64,000 nucleotides of DNA from Mycobacterium sp. 852002-51961_SCH5331710 (GTDB lineage Bacteria; Actinomycetota; Actinomycetes; Mycobacteriales; Mycobacteriaceae): positions 16,644 to 80,643 of the forward strand of contig NZ_LZSQ01000020.1 in assembly GCF_001665535.1 (NCBI RefSeq). The letters are read 5' to 3'. The notes beneath the pieces were generated by a model that did not search any database, had not been told where the DNA came from, and saw nothing but the letters and a program-made list of their open reading frames with translations. Below, piece after piece: positions 19,756-29,284 of this stretch; position 1 is the stretch's first letter; every line of letters starts with the position of its first letter. Made by a program: the position numbers and the translations under genes.

Positions 19756-20466
19756 TCAGCCGGCAGAACCGATCGGGACGAAACCCTTTCCCGGCCGGTT
19801 CTTGGCCGTGATGTCGGCCAGCTGTGTGTTGAACGACATGGTCACCGCGGGCGTGTGCAGCGGGATGTACTTGATGACACACGTCGGCAGGGCCTCGGAG
19901 AACGCCCCGTGGATCATGCCGACGAGACGGTTGTTGACCGTGACGGGCGCGCCCGAGTCGCCGGGCTGACCGCACACCTGGTTGACGATGGTGCCCGGAT
20001 CCTTGCCCGGGCCCCAGGTGACCCCGCAGGAGTAGCCGGTCGTGCGGCCGAGTTTGCACGCGATGTCACCCGAGACCGGATCGGGGCCCAACCCGTCGAT
20101 CTGAAATCCGTTGACGTTGTTGACCGGGCGCACCTTCTGCGGGTCGAACTGGATGACGGCGTAGTCGAGCGCGTCATTGCCGGCCACCATCGTGCCGACC
20201 ACACCGGCTGCGTCGGCGCCCTCGGCGCTGACTTTGGCGCCCGGGCCACCGCAGTGTGCGGACGTGAAGCCGATGAGCCGCCCCTGGCTGTCGTGGCCGA
20301 TCGTCGTGAGAGTGCACAGCGTCTCGCCGTCGACCACCAGGCCCGAGCCGCCACCGAGCGGGACCGGCTCTTGCGCCTGACCCACAGCGGGCGTCGATAT
20401 GAGGGCGGCCGCGACGATGGCGATGGCGGCGGCGAGACGGCACAGGAACAGGCCGCTGGTCTTCAC
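19756..20466 (-). CDS. secreted chymotrypsin-like serine protease (Rv3668c-like)
   Basis: A 236-aa exported protein. The N-terminal signal peptide (VKTSGLFLCRLAAAIAIVAA onward) probably ends near AVGQAQ. A trypsin-like fold follows with His in TSAHCGG (about residue 71), Asp in DALDYAV (about 101) and Ser in QPGDSGAPV (about 171), so the catalytic triad looks complete. Several Cys pairs (CTL/AHC, ACKL/YSCG) suggest disulfides. GTG 20466 has AGGGGA upstream. The natural substrate is unknown. Confidence 0.88.
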   Translation of the reverse strand: MKTSGLFLCRLAAAIAIVAAALISTPAVGQAQEPVPLGGGSGLVVDGETLCTLTTIGHDSQGRLIGFTSAHCGGPGAKVSAEGADAAGVVGTMVAGNDALDYAVIQFDPQKVRPVNNVNGFQIDGLGPDPVSGDIACKLGRTTGYSCGVTWGPGKDPGTIVNQVCGQPGDSGAPVTVNNRLVGMIHGAFSEALPTCVIKYIPLHTPAVTMSFNTQLADITAKNRPGKGFVPIGSAG

Positions 20467-20656
20467 GTGAACGTTTCCCCTATCGACGCGCCCCGACCTG
20501 CCCTGCCAGTGATCCGGCCAGTCTATCGTCGGCCGGGATCGTTTGAGCGCGCGCCACATGGCAACATGAGTCGCGACCGACTCCATTGCCGGCGGCGCCG
20601 GCAGTGGAACCAACGCCGGGACAGCCGGTGATCCGGCCGATGCGGGAGGAACCGTC

Positions 20657-21166
20657 GTGAGCGATCGCAGGAATGGCGCGCCGACCACCGTCACGTCGAT
20701 ACCGCTGGTCGACCCGCATGCCCCCAAGGCCGATCCGTCCATCGGCGACCTGGTCAAGGACGCGACCGCTCAAGTGTCGACGCTGGTGCGCGCCGAGGTC
20801 GAGTTGGCCAAGGCCGAGATCACGCGCGACGTCAAGAAGGGTCTGACCGGCAGCGTCTTCTTCATCCTCGCGCTGGTCGTGCTGTTCTACTCGACGTTCT
20901 TTTTCTTCTTCTTCCTCGGCGAACTGCTCGACCTGTGGCTGGTCAAGTGGGCGGCGTACCTGATCGTGTTCGGCCTGATGGTCGTCGTCACCGCGATCTT
21001 CGCGTTCCTGGGTTATCTCAAGGTGCGCCGCATCCGCGGTCCGCAGAAGACGATCGAATCGGTCAAGGAGATCCCCGAGGCACTGACGCCGGGCCACGAC
21101 AAGTCCAAGGAGCTCGCCTCGGGCGACGGAAAGCCGGCGGCGACGTCCGACCCGTCGGGCTGGTAA
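20657..21166 (+). CDS. phage-holin-family/DUF1469 membrane protein (Rv3669-like)
   Basis: A 169-aa membrane protein. The N-terminus is soluble with an amphipathic helix (ATAQVSTLVRAEVELAKAEI), then come two hydrophobic hairpin segments (FILALVVLFYSTFFFFFFLG and AAYLIVFGLMVVVTAIFAF) and a charged tail. GTG 20657 follows a strong GGGAGGA site. Actinobacterial DUF1469 proteins have no firmly known role. The gene is directly followed by ephE with overlapping TAAATG, so the two are probably cotranslated. Confidence 0.88.
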   Translation: MSDRRNGAPTTVTSIPLVDPHAPKADPSIGDLVKDATAQVSTLVRAEVELAKAEITRDVKKGLTGSVFFILALVVLFYSTFFFFFFLGELLDLWLVKWAAYLIVFGLMVVVTAIFAFLGYLKVRRIRGPQKTIESVKEIPEALTPGHDKSKELASGDGKPAATSDPSGW

Positions 21167-22108
21167 ATGCCCCCACCCGCCCCGTCGGTCGTCCGCATCG
21201 ACGGGCCGTGGCGCCATCTCGAGGTGCACGCCAACGGGATTCGCTTCCACGTGGTCGAAGCACAGCCCGAGACGCCCGCGGGTCCCGAACGGCCGTTGGT
21301 GATCCTGCTGCACGGCTTCGGCTCGTTCTGGTGGTCGTGGCGCCATCAGTTGCGCGGGTTGACCGGTGCCCGGGTGGTCGCCGTCGACCTACGTGGTTAC
21401 GGCGCCAGCGACAAGCCCCCGCGGGGTTACGACGGCTGGACGCTCGCCGGTGACACCGCCGGTCTGGTGCGCGCGCTGGGGCACACGTCCGCCACCCTCA
21501 TCGGGCACGCCGACGGCGGCCTGGTGTGCTGGGCCACCGCGGTGCTGCATCCGCGCGCGGTCCGCGCGATCGCAGTGGTGAGCTCCCCGCATCCGGCCGC
21601 GCTGCGCGCCTCCGCGCTGCGCCGCCGCGACCAGGGCCGCGCGCTGTTGCCGTCGATGCTGCGCTACCAGGTGCCGATGTGGCCCGAGCGAACGCTGACG
21701 CGACATAACGCCGAGGAACTGGAGCACCTCGTGCGCAGCCGCGCGGGCAGTAATTGGCTTGCCTCCGAAGACTTCTCCGAGACCATCGGACATATGCGGC
21801 GCGCCATCCAGATACCCGGTGCCGCGCACTCGGCATTGGAGTACCAGCGCTGGGCCGTCCGCAGCCAACTACGCGGCGAAGGACGCCGTTTCATGCGCTC
21901 GATGGTGCGGCCGATCAACGTGCCCGTGCTGCACATGCGCGGCGACGTCGACCCTTACGTGCTCGCCGATCCGGTGTACCGCACCCAGCGCTACGCACCG
22001 CACGGTCGTTACGTATCCATCGACGACGCAGGACATTTCGGACACGAGGAAGCACCGGAGAAGGTCAACGCGCAACTGTCGCGGTTTCTCAGGCAGGTCT
22101 ACGGCTAG
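21167..22108 (+). CDS. ephE: alpha/beta hydrolase, epoxide-hydrolase-like EphE
   Basis: A 313-aa cytosolic alpha/beta hydrolase. The oxyanion motif is LLHGFGSFWWSW, the nucleophile elbow GHADGG carries an Asp as in epoxide hydrolases and haloalkane dehalogenases, and the catalytic His is in DDAGHFGHEEAPE. ATG 21167 abuts the stop of the upstream gene. In M. tuberculosis the homologue lies next to marP, as here. The true substrate is not proven. Its stop shares CTAG with the opposing marP stop. Confidence 0.88.
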   Translation: MPPPAPSVVRIDGPWRHLEVHANGIRFHVVEAQPETPAGPERPLVILLHGFGSFWWSWRHQLRGLTGARVVAVDLRGYGASDKPPRGYDGWTLAGDTAGLVRALGHTSATLIGHADGGLVCWATAVLHPRAVRAIAVVSSPHPAALRASALRRRDQGRALLPSMLRYQVPMWPERTLTRHNAEELEHLVRSRAGSNWLASEDFSETIGHMRRAIQIPGAAHSALEYQRWAVRSQLRGEGRRFMRSMVRPINVPVLHMRGDVDPYVLADPVYRTQRYAPHGRYVSIDDAGHFGHEEAPEKVNAQLSRFLRQVYG

Positions 22109-23292
22109 GCGACACAGGCGCCGGTGGGCACCCGCTCGCTGTTGCCGAGTTTGGCCAGTTGATGCGACACCTCGTCGGCGGTGAGCACAAAGCCGGTGTC
22201 AGCATCGTCGACCGCTGCGCCGAACACCACGCCCAGCACCCGACCGTCCTTGTCGATCATCGGGCCACCCGAATTACCCTGTCGCACACTACCTCTGATG
22301 GTGTAGACCTCGCGCTCGACGGTGGTGGTGCGGTAGATGTCGGGACCGCTCAGCTCGATGATCTCGCGCACACGCGCCGGTGTGGCGACGAAGTTGCCGC
22401 CGCCGGGGTAGCCCATCACCACCGCGTCGGTTCCGGTGGTGGCGGGGGTCTCGGCGAACGACAGCGGCGCCGACGGCAGGTCCGGCACGTCGAGGATCGA
22501 GATGTCGGCCTGCGGGTCGTAGGAGACGACGAACGCGTCGTAGGTCTGCCCGTCGGCCTCGACGGTGACGCTCTCCGATCCGGCCACCACGTGGGCGTTC
22601 GAGATCACGCGATTGCTGGCGGCGACGAAGCCGGTGCCCTCGAGCACCTTCTGGCAACCCGGGGCCACCCCGCGGATCTTGACGACGCTGGGGCGGGCCG
22701 CCGCCACCACCGGATCGGCGGCGAGCGCGGCGTCGGGGGCGTCGACCGCGACGATCGGGGTGCGACCGAACGGTTGCAGCACATCCGGCAGGCCCGAGGT
22801 GTCCAACAGCGCCGAGAGGCGGGTCGGCACCTGCCGCAGCCATCCCGGCGCGGCGTCGTTGACCTCTTTGAGCACCTTCGAACCGCGCACCGCCGCGGCG
22901 AGGTTCGGCTGATCCGACGATTGCAGCGGGTAGGTCAGCATCCAGGCGGCCACCAGGACGGCCACGATCTGGATCGCGACGCCGACCAGCGAGTCGACCG
23001 CCCGCAGCGATCGGTTCCGGATGGCGCTGCGCACAGCGCGGCCGAGTACGACGCCCGCGATCTCGCCGACGACGACCAGCGCCAGGATCAGAAACAGGGT
23101 GACGAATAGCTTGGTGCGCGGCCCCTCGATGCTGGCGACCAGGTGCGGCGCCAGCAGCACACCGGCGACCGCGCCGAGCACCACCCCGAGGAACGACAGC
23201 ATCGAGCCCAGCGCGCCCGAGCGCCAGCCCGAGATGCCCGCGACGAAGGCGATACCGAGGACGACGAGGTCCACCCACTGTGACGAAGTCAT
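22105..23292 (-). CDS. marP: periplasmic acid-resistance serine protease MarP
   Basis: A membrane-anchored protease needed for pH homeostasis and acid survival in M. tuberculosis. The 395-aa protein has four N-terminal transmembrane helices (about residues 5-125) and a C-terminal chymotrypsin-like domain facing the periplasm. The triad is His234 (SNAHVVAG), Asp263 (DISIL) and Ser341 (GNSGGP). Cys residues in GVAPGCQKV and the final TGACVA match the disulfide that controls activity in MarP. ATG overlaps the nudix stop by 4 bp. Confidence 0.95.
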   Translation of the reverse strand: MTSSQWVDLVVLGIAFVAGISGWRSGALGSMLSFLGVVLGAVAGVLLAPHLVASIEGPRTKLFVTLFLILALVVVGEIAGVVLGRAVRSAIRNRSLRAVDSLVGVAIQIVAVLVAAWMLTYPLQSSDQPNLAAAVRGSKVLKEVNDAAPGWLRQVPTRLSALLDTSGLPDVLQPFGRTPIVAVDAPDAALAADPVVAAARPSVVKIRGVAPGCQKVLEGTGFVAASNRVISNAHVVAGSESVTVEADGQTYDAFVVSYDPQADISILDVPDLPSAPLSFAETPATTGTDAVVMGYPGGGNFVATPARVREIIELSGPDIYRTTTVEREVYTIRGSVRQGNSGGPMIDKDGRVLGVVFGAAVDDADTGFVLTADEVSHQLAKLGNSERVPTGACVA

Positions 23293-24065
23293 GATTGTGC
23301 ATCACCGTAACCGCCGCCGCGGCCGACGAGCGCCATTGCGTCCTCCAGTTCGCGCACGTCGTCGGTATTCCACGGCTGCGCCCAGCCGGCGACGTCGAGC
23401 ATCGCCGAGATCACCTGACCGGTGAAACCCCACACCAGCATCTCGTTGAGCAGGAACGCCGGGCCCGCGTAGCGGCGGGTGTTCGCGCTGCGGTACACCA
23501 TGATGCGGTTTTCGGGATTGACGAACGCGCGCACCGGCACCCGGGCGACGTGCGCGGTCTCGGCCTCGTCGACGACGCGCACCGGACCCGGGTCCGGAGA
23601 GTAGGCGAGCACCGGTACGACGTGGAAGCCCGACGGCGGGATGAACAGCCGCTCCATCGTGGTGAGCGGATGCAGCCGACCGCCGTCGATCCCGGTCTCC
23701 TCATTGGCCTCTCGCAGCGCCGTCTGCACGGGGCTGTGGTCGCCGACCTCGACGGCGCCCCCGGGAAACGCGGCCTGACCCGCGTGATGCCGCAGCGTGC
23801 CCGCGCGCACCGTGACCAGCAGGTCGGCGTCGTCGGGGACACCACCGGTCGGGGAGTCGGCGGGCCCGGAGAACAGCACCAGCACCGCCGCCTCGCGCGC
23901 GTCGGCCTGTGCGGGTTTGCCTTCGCTGGTCACCATCGCCAACAGTTCGGGCGGCACCCGCCTGCGATAGGCCCGCTTGATGTCGCCGGCGTTGTCCAGC
24001 AGCGGCTTCAGCCAGGCCGGGGCGGCGTCGGGCGTCAGACCACTGCCCTCGCTGACCCAGCTCAC
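23289..24065 (-). CDS. NUDIX hydrolase, CoA-diphosphatase-like (Rv3672c-like)
   Basis: A 258-aa NUDIX protein. The nudix box runs from GGAVEVGD to REANEETGI (about residues 112-134) with every metal-binding Glu in place. The preceding HHAGQAAFPGG resembles the signature of CoA pyrophosphatases, so CoA or an acyl-CoA is a likely substrate. GTG 24065 overlaps the upstream thioredoxin-like gene by GTGA, and the gene overlaps marP downstream, so nth, the thioredoxin-like gene, nudix and marP look like one operon. Confidence 0.87.
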   Translation of the reverse strand: MSWVSEGSGLTPDAAPAWLKPLLDNAGDIKRAYRRRVPPELLAMVTSEGKPAQADAREAAVLVLFSGPADSPTGGVPDDADLLVTVRAGTLRHHAGQAAFPGGAVEVGDHSPVQTALREANEETGIDGGRLHPLTTMERLFIPPSGFHVVPVLAYSPDPGPVRVVDEAETAHVARVPVRAFVNPENRIMVYRSANTRRYAGPAFLLNEMLVWGFTGQVISAMLDVAGWAQPWNTDDVRELEDAMALVGRGGGYGDAQS

Positions 24066-24721
24066 CTCGGCTCTCCCGTCCTCACGCCGACCTGCGGCCC
24101 CACCGCCGCGGCGATCTCATCGGCGCTGGTGAAGGAGCGCGGCAGGACGTCGGCAACGGTACCGTCCGCGCGCAGCACCACGGTTGCGGGCATGACGTTG
24201 GGCACCCGCAGCGCGGCGGCGATCAGCCGCCTGCCGTCCTGCAGCGTGGGCAGCCGCACGCCGAGTTCGGCCAGCCGCAACAGCGCCGCCGTCTCGTTCT
24301 CGTCCTGGTGCACGGTCAGCACGGTGACTGCAGTACCCATGCGCCGCTGGTATTCGGCCATCGCCGGAAGTTCCGCGGTGCACGGCGCACACCAGTACGC
24401 CCACAGGTTGAGCACGACGACGCGGCCGGCCAGCGCCTTGGCCACGTCGACCATCGCACCGTCGCCCGCGCATTCCAGCGTGATCCCCCGCAGGTCCTCC
24501 GGGCCCGCACCAGCGCCGGGGCCGGGACACGGCGGCAGATCGGCCTCGGCGCGGGGACCTGCCAGCGCCTCGGCGGTGTCGGCGGCGCGGCGGTCACGTG
24601 CCGTGGGCTGCGACGGCGTCCCGGTGGACCCCGTGTCGCGGTCCAGCTGCGCCCACAGGGCCCACCCAAGCGCCACGAGGACCACGAGCACCACGACGGT
24701 CCAACGGGTCGAGGTACGCAC
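24062..24721 (-). CDS. membrane-anchored TlpA/thioredoxin-like protein (Rv3673c-like)
   Basis: A 219-aa protein with an N-terminal membrane anchor (TRWTVVVLVVLVALGWALWA) and an extracytoplasmic thioredoxin fold. The redox motif is WCAPC in NLWAYWCAPCTAELPAM, and the cis-Pro segment is NVMPATVV. Two extra Cys residues (LPPCPG, LECAGD) lie before the domain. It probably supports disulfide or cytochrome chemistry outside the membrane. GTG start; it sits between nth and the nudix gene in one transcription unit. Confidence 0.88.
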   Translation of the reverse strand: MRTSTRWTVVVLVVLVALGWALWAQLDRDTGSTGTPSQPTARDRRAADTAEALAGPRAEADLPPCPGPGAGAGPEDLRGITLECAGDGAMVDVAKALAGRVVVLNLWAYWCAPCTAELPAMAEYQRRMGTAVTVLTVHQDENETAALLRLAELGVRLPTLQDGRRLIAAALRVPNVMPATVVLRADGTVADVLPRSFTSADEIAAAVGPQVGVRTGEPR

Positions 24722-24742
24722 GGTCGGTCGGGTCGGCGCGGG

Positions 24743-25525
24743 CTACAGACCGGCCATGGCCAGCAGGTGTTCGGTCTCGGGGCCTTTGACCAGCGCCGCG
24801 GCGGTCACAGGATCGGTCGGTCCGATGCCGAACGACGGGCAGTCGTTGGCCAGTACGCATACGCCGCACGCCGGTTTCCGGGCGTGGCAGACCCGCCGGC
24901 CGTGGAAGATCACCCGGTGGCTGAGGTCGGTCCACTCGCGGCGCTCGATGAGCTCACCGACCGCGTGCTCGACCTTGACGGGGTCCTCTTCGGTGGTCCA
25001 CCCCCACCGGCGCACCAGCCGTCCGAAATGGGTGTCGACGGTGATTCCCGGGACGCCGAACGCGTTGCCGAGGATGACGTTGGCGGTCTTGCGCCCGACA
25101 CCGGGAAGGGTGACGAGCTCGTCCATGGTCGCCGGCACTTCGCCGTCGAACCGCTCGACGAGTTCCTGCCCCAGCCGGATGAGCGAATTCGCCTTGTTGC
25201 GATAGAAGCCGGTGGGCCGGATGAGCTCCTCGAGCTCGGTGCGGTCGGCCTGCGCGTAGTCCAGGGCGGTGCGGTACTTCTTGAACAACGCAGGGGTGGT
25301 GAGGTTGACCCGCTTGTCGGTGCTCTGCGCGGACAGGATCGTGGCGACGGTGAGCTCGAGCGGGTTGGTGAAATCCAGCTCGCAGTACACGTGCGGAAAT
25401 GCCTGCGCCAGCGTGCGATTCATTCGCCGCGCGCGGCGAACGAGACCGGTGCGCGTCTCGCCGTCGCGCTTCTTGGCACGCTTGAGCGTGCCCGCCTTCT
25501 TTGCCGACGCCTCGCTTACGGTCAC
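24743..25525 (-). CDS. nth: endonuclease III
   Basis: Base-excision repair glycosylase/AP lyase for oxidised pyrimidines, 260 aa. The helix-hairpin-helix [11 protein letters not shown] holds catalytic Lys146, Asp164 lies in ITVDTHFG, and the 4Fe-4S cluster ligands are Cys213-X6-Cys220-X2-Cys223-X5-Cys229. GTG 25525 is chosen because the sequence upstream has no homology; a later start near MNRTLAQAF would still leave the fold intact. The N-terminal 30 residues are basic and variable. Confidence 0.95.
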   Translation of the reverse strand: MTVSEASAKKAGTLKRAKKRDGETRTGLVRRARRMNRTLAQAFPHVYCELDFTNPLELTVATILSAQSTDKRVNLTTPALFKKYRTALDYAQADRTELEELIRPTGFYRNKANSLIRLGQELVERFDGEVPATMDELVTLPGVGRKTANVILGNAFGVPGITVDTHFGRLVRRWGWTTEEDPVKVEHAVGELIERREWTDLSHRVIFHGRRVCHARKPACGVCVLANDCPSFGIGPTDPVTAAALVKGPETEHLLAMAGL

Positions 25526-25654
25526 GACTGCCAGCGTACTGAGACGCTCGGACAAAGCCACCGAAAAGGTGGTGGCAGCCGCCGTCGCGAAGTGGTGCGG
25601 ACCGGTGACGATTCGTGATCCCGCTGAGACCTTGGGCGTGTTTACTTCTGCGTT

Positions 25655-25987
25655 GTGTCGTGGTTGCTCGTTGGCCTGATTCCGGGGTTGCTGATGGCGG
25701 TGACGCTCGGGCTGCAGCGGCTCGAAGCGGGCCTCAACCCCGATACGGTGTCGGCCACCGACGTGGCGAAATTCTTTGAGCGGGCCGAACCGTCCGACGT
25801 CGACAGGCTGGCGCGGGACGGGATGAGCCGGGCCCTGGACGGTATGCGCCAACGGCAACACGTCGAACATCCGATCGCCAACGGGTCAACCGCGCATTTT
25901 CGGGCTGCGGATCTGCCGGTTCGGGCGTATGCCCAGCACCGGATCAATCCGGAATTTCAGCAGACCCGACATGCCGATCGTGTGTAG
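25655..25987 (+). CDS. small membrane protein (Rv3675-like)
   Basis: A 110-aa protein beginning at GTG with a hydrophobic helix ([19 protein letters not shown]), followed by a soluble charged domain ([20 protein letters not shown]). It is conserved just upstream of crp in mycobacteria. Its function is unknown. It is divergent from nth across about 130 bp. Confidence 0.75.
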   Translation: MSWLLVGLIPGLLMAVTLGLQRLEAGLNPDTVSATDVAKFFERAEPSDVDRLARDGMSRALDGMRQRQHVEHPIANGSTAHFRAADLPVRAYAQHRINPEFQQTRHADRV

Positions 25988-26075
25988 CGTGGGCTGGTCA
26001 CGAAATCGGGTACCTCTAGACTTATCTCGCTTACCGATAGAGGTCGGCTTCACCTAACAGCTTAAGAGGGGCAAC

Positions 26076-26750
26076 GTGGACGAGATCCTGGCGCGGGCCG
26101 GAATCTTCCAGGGGGTCGAACCCAGCGCCGTCACCGCGCTGACCAAGCAATTGCAGCCAGTCGACTTCCCCCGTGGACACACCGTGTTCGCCGAGGGTGA
26201 GCCCGGCGATCGGCTCTACATCATCATTTCGGGCAAGGTAAAGATCGGCCGCCGGTCGCCGGACGGCCGCGAGAATCTGCTCACCATCATGGGCCCGTCG
26301 GACATGTTCGGCGAGCTCTCCATCTTCGACCCGGGTCCGCGGACGTCGAGCGCGACCACCATCACCGAGGTCCGCGCGGTGTCGATGGACCGTGACGCGT
26401 TGCGCGCGTGGATCGCCGACCGGCCGGAGATCGCCGAGCAGCTGCTGCGGGTGCTGGCCCGCCGGCTGCGCCGCACCAACAACAACCTCGCCGACCTGAT
26501 CTTCACCGACGTGCCCGGCCGCGTGGCCAAGCAACTGCTTCAGCTGGCGCAGCGCTTCGGCACCCAGGAGGGCGGCGCGCTGCGGGTGACGCACGACCTC
26601 ACCCAGGAGGAGATCGCCCAACTCGTCGGCGCCTCGCGTGAGACCGTCAACAAGGCGCTTGCCGATTTCGCCCACCGCGGCTGGATTCGCTTGGAGGGCA
26701 AGAGCGTTCTGATCTCGGACTCGGAGCGCCTGGCCCGCCGAGCGAGGTAA
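26076..26750 (+). CDS. crp: cAMP receptor protein, CRP/FNR family regulator
   Basis: A 224-aa transcription factor, the orthologue of Rv3676. The N-terminal cyclic-nucleotide domain includes the phosphate-binding cassette [18 protein letters not shown] (about residues 77-94), then comes the dimer helix, and the C-terminal winged helix has recognition helix [17 protein letters not shown]. Its consensus site is TGTGA-N6-TCACA, and three near matches lie in this window. GTG 26076 has AAGAGGGG at good spacing. Transcribed away from the metallo-hydrolase gene region. Confidence 0.97.
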   Translation: MDEILARAGIFQGVEPSAVTALTKQLQPVDFPRGHTVFAEGEPGDRLYIIISGKVKIGRRSPDGRENLLTIMGPSDMFGELSIFDPGPRTSSATTITEVRAVSMDRDALRAWIADRPEIAEQLLRVLARRLRRTNNNLADLIFTDVPGRVAKQLLQLAQRFGTQEGGALRVTHDLTQEEIAQLVGASRETVNKALADFAHRGWIRLEGKSVLISDSERLARRAR

Positions 26751-26770
26751 CGAGCGCACCTGGCGCGAGA

Positions 26771-27547
26771 TCACGCGCGCAGAAAATCGAGCTGCGCCTG
26801 AACGCTCCATTCCGCTACGTCCCACAGCTTCTCGTCGACGTCGGTGTAGACGTGTTCGACGACCTGGCGGGTGGTGGCGTCGTCGCCGAGCACCCGCAAC
26901 GCCGCACGCACCTGTTCGAGCCGCTCCTTGCGGTGGGCCAGGTACATGTCGCTGACGGCTTCGATGTCGTGGAGATCGGGTCCGTGCCCCGGCAACACGG
27001 TGCGCCGCCCGAGGCCGCGCAGCCGTCGCAGTGACTCCAGGTAGTCGGTGAGGCTGCCGTCTTCTTTGTCGATGACGGTCGTCCCGCGGCCGAGCACGGT
27101 GTCGGCGGTCAACACGGCGTCGTCGAGCAGGAACGACACCGAGTCGGCGGTGTGCCCCGGTGTGGCCATCACGGTGATGCGCAGCCCCGCCGCGTCGATG
27201 ACCTCGCCGTCGGTGAGCGGCCCGCCGAGCCCCCGCAGGAACCCGCTGCCCACCGATCGCACCACCGCGCCCGTGCTGTCGACGATCTTGTCGATGGCGC
27301 CGGTGTGATCCTCGTGCTTGTGGCTGATCAGCACCAGCGGGATGGTGCCCAGCTCGAGGATCTTCTCGATGTGCGCGTCGTCGTCGGGGCCCGGGTCGAC
27401 GACGACCATCTCGTCGCTCCCGGGGCCGCGCAGCACCCACGTGTTGGTGCCTTCCAGCGTCATCAGGCCGGGGTTGTCGCACAACAGCACGGAGGCGGCG
27501 TCGGTGACCGGGCGCAGCCGCCCGTATGCCGGATGCTCCGGCGTCAC
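26771..27547 (-). CDS. metallo-beta-lactamase-fold hydrolase, LACTB2-like (Rv3677c-like)
   Basis: A 258-aa MBL-fold protein. The zinc motif HKHEDHTG (HxHxDH) is near residue 76, with further His in TPGHTADS and VLPGHGPD. LACTB2-like members act on RNA or esters; the substrate here is unknown. GTG 27547 overlaps the RidA-like stop (GTGA), so it is the last gene of a three-gene operon (DUF4177, RidA, MBL). Confidence 0.87.
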   Translation of the reverse strand: MTPEHPAYGRLRPVTDAASVLLCDNPGLMTLEGTNTWVLRGPGSDEMVVVDPGPDDDAHIEKILELGTIPLVLISHKHEDHTGAIDKIVDSTGAVVRSVGSGFLRGLGGPLTDGEVIDAAGLRITVMATPGHTADSVSFLLDDAVLTADTVLGRGTTVIDKEDGSLTDYLESLRRLRGLGRRTVLPGHGPDLHDIEAVSDMYLAHRKERLEQVRAALRVLGDDATTRQVVEHVYTDVDEKLWDVAEWSVQAQLDFLRA

Positions 27548-27999
27548 GCGACCTCCACGATCACTTCGACCTCGACCGGGGCGTCCCTCGGCAGCTCCGA
27601 GACGCCGACGGCGGAACGGGCATGCGCCCCGGCGTCCCCGAACACCTCACCGAACAGTTCCGAGGCGCCGTTGATCACGCCGGGCTGGCCGTGGAATCCG
27701 GGCGCCGAGGCGACGAATCCGACCACCTTGACCACCCGGGTCACCGAGTCGATGCCGACCAGCGAGTGCACCGCGGCGAGCGCGTTGAGCGCGCACACCC
27801 GGGCCAGGGCGTGGGCCTGTTCGGGGTTGACGCCGGCGCCGACCTTGCCGGTCTGCAGCAGCTCGCCGTCGCGGATCGGCAACTGGCCCGCGGTGTAGAC
27901 GAGGTTGCCCGTGCGTACCGCCGGCACGTAGGCCGCAAGGGGCGCCACCACCGGTGGCAACTCGATGCCCAGCTCGGCCAGCCGCGCGGAGGTCGTCAT
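27544..27999 (-). CDS. RidA/YjgF-family protein (Rv3678c-like)
   Basis: A 151-aa protein of the RidA superfamily, whose canonical members hydrolyse reactive enamine/imine intermediates. TAGQLPIRDG and VCALNALAAVHSLVG are characteristic. The essential Arg of RidA-type deaminases is not obvious in its usual C-terminal position, where SELPRDAPVEVEVIVEV is found, so a deaminase role is plausible but not certain. It overlaps its neighbours by 4 bp on each side. Confidence 0.87.
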   Translation of the reverse strand: MTTSARLAELGIELPPVVAPLAAYVPAVRTGNLVYTAGQLPIRDGELLQTGKVGAGVNPEQAHALARVCALNALAAVHSLVGIDSVTRVVKVVGFVASAPGFHGQPGVINGASELFGEVFGDAGAHARSAVGVSELPRDAPVEVEVIVEVA

Positions 28000-28157
28000 T
28001 TCGGGCGCTTGAGGTATGCGACGTGCTGTTCACCCGTGGGGCCCGGCAGTACGGACACCAACTCCCAGCCGTCCTCACCCCACTGGTCGAGGATCTGCTT
28101 GGTGGCGTGGGTCAGCAGCGGGACGGTGGCGTATTCCCACCGGGTGGATTCACTCAT
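27996..28157 (-). CDS. DUF4177-type small protein (Rv3678A-like)
   Basis: A 53-aa protein read directly from the sequence, starting at ATG 28157 with MSESTRWEYATVPLL and ending in GEQHVAYLKRPK. The pattern WEYATVPLLTHATKQILDQW and GEDGWELVSVLPG is typical of DUF4177, a small fold of unknown role. Its TGA overlaps the RidA-like ATG (ATGA), making it the first gene of the operon. Confidence 0.85.
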   Translation of the reverse strand: MSESTRWEYATVPLLTHATKQILDQWGEDGWELVSVLPGPTGEQHVAYLKRPK

Positions 28158-28233
28158 GGGCCGAGCTTATCTCCGGGCCGATACCGGGCCGCGGACCTGC
28201 GGACGCCGAGAATCCGTTGGCTAGCATGCACGA

Positions 28234-29253
28234 GTGGCTTCCACTACCAATGGCGGTAGATCCGTCGGCTGGCCGTCCCGGCTGAGCAAAGCTCGCCTGC
28301 ACTTCGTCACCGGCAAGGGTGGCACCGGCAAATCCACGATCGCCGCATCGCTGGCGCTGGCGCTGGCGGCGGGCGGCCGCAAGGTCCTGCTGGTGGAAGT
28401 CGAAGGGCGCCAAGGCATCGCGCAGCTGTTCGACGTCCCTCCCCTGCCTTATCAGGAGGTCAAGATCGCGACCGCCGAGGGTGGCGGTCAGGTCAACGCG
28501 CTGGCCATCGACACCGAGGCCGCGTTCCTCGAGTACCTCGAGATGTTCTACAACCTGGGCCTGGCCGGCCGTGCGATGCGCAGGATCGGCGCCGTCGAGT
28601 TCGCGACCACGATCGCGCCGGGTCTGCGCGACGTGCTGCTGACCGGCAAGATCCGCGAGATCGTGACCCGCGCCGAGAAGGGCAAGCAGCCGGTTTACGA
28701 CGCGGTCGTCGTCGATTCGCCCCCGACGGGCCGCATTGCGCGCTTCCTGGACGTCACCAAGGCAGTGTCGGATCTGGCGAAGGGCGGCCCGGTCCACGGG
28801 CAGGCCGAGAGCGTGGTCAAGGTGCTGCACTCCGACATGACCGCGATCCACCTCGTCACGCTGCTCGAAGCACTGCCCATCCAGGAGACGCTCGAGGCCA
28901 TCGAGGAACTCAAGGAACTCGACCTGCCGATCGGCAGCGTCATCGTCAACCGCAACATCCCCGCGTACCTGCCCCCCGATGCGCTGGCCAAGGCCGCCGA
29001 GGGAGACATCGACGCCGACACCGTGCGCGCCGGCCTGACCGAGGTCGGAATCACGTTGTCCGACTCCGACTTCGCCGGCCTGTTGACCGAGACCATCCAG
29101 CACGCCACCCGGATCGAGGCGCGTGCCGAGAGCGCGGAACAACTCGATGCCCTGGACGTGGCGCGGCTGCAGTTGCCGCAAATCGTGGACGGCGTCGACC
29201 TCGGCAGCCTCTACGAACTCGCCGAAGAACTCGAACGGCAGGGGGTGCGCTGA
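28234..29253 (+). CDS. bagA: ArsA/GET3-like ATPase BagA
   Basis: A 339-aa anion-transporting-ATPase-family protein. The deviant P-loop GKGGTGKST is at about residues 26-34, the switch motif VVDSPPTGR is near 158, and an A-loop-type VIVNRN follows. In M. tuberculosis Rv3679/Rv3680 form a complex named BagA/BagB linked to glycerol metabolism and survival. No arsenite-binding Cys cluster is seen, so arsenic efflux is unlikely. GTG 28234; bagB follows after 31 bp. Confidence 0.9.
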   Translation: MASTTNGGRSVGWPSRLSKARLHFVTGKGGTGKSTIAASLALALAAGGRKVLLVEVEGRQGIAQLFDVPPLPYQEVKIATAEGGGQVNALAIDTEAAFLEYLEMFYNLGLAGRAMRRIGAVEFATTIAPGLRDVLLTGKIREIVTRAEKGKQPVYDAVVVDSPPTGRIARFLDVTKAVSDLAKGGPVHGQAESVVKVLHSDMTAIHLVTLLEALPIQETLEAIEELKELDLPIGSVIVNRNIPAYLPPDALAKAAEGDIDADTVRAGLTEVGITLSDSDFAGLLTETIQHATRIEARAESAEQLDALDVARLQLPQIVDGVDLGSLYELAEELERQGVR

Positions 29254-29284
29254 TGAGCGCTCGCGCAAAGAAGGGCCGGATCCG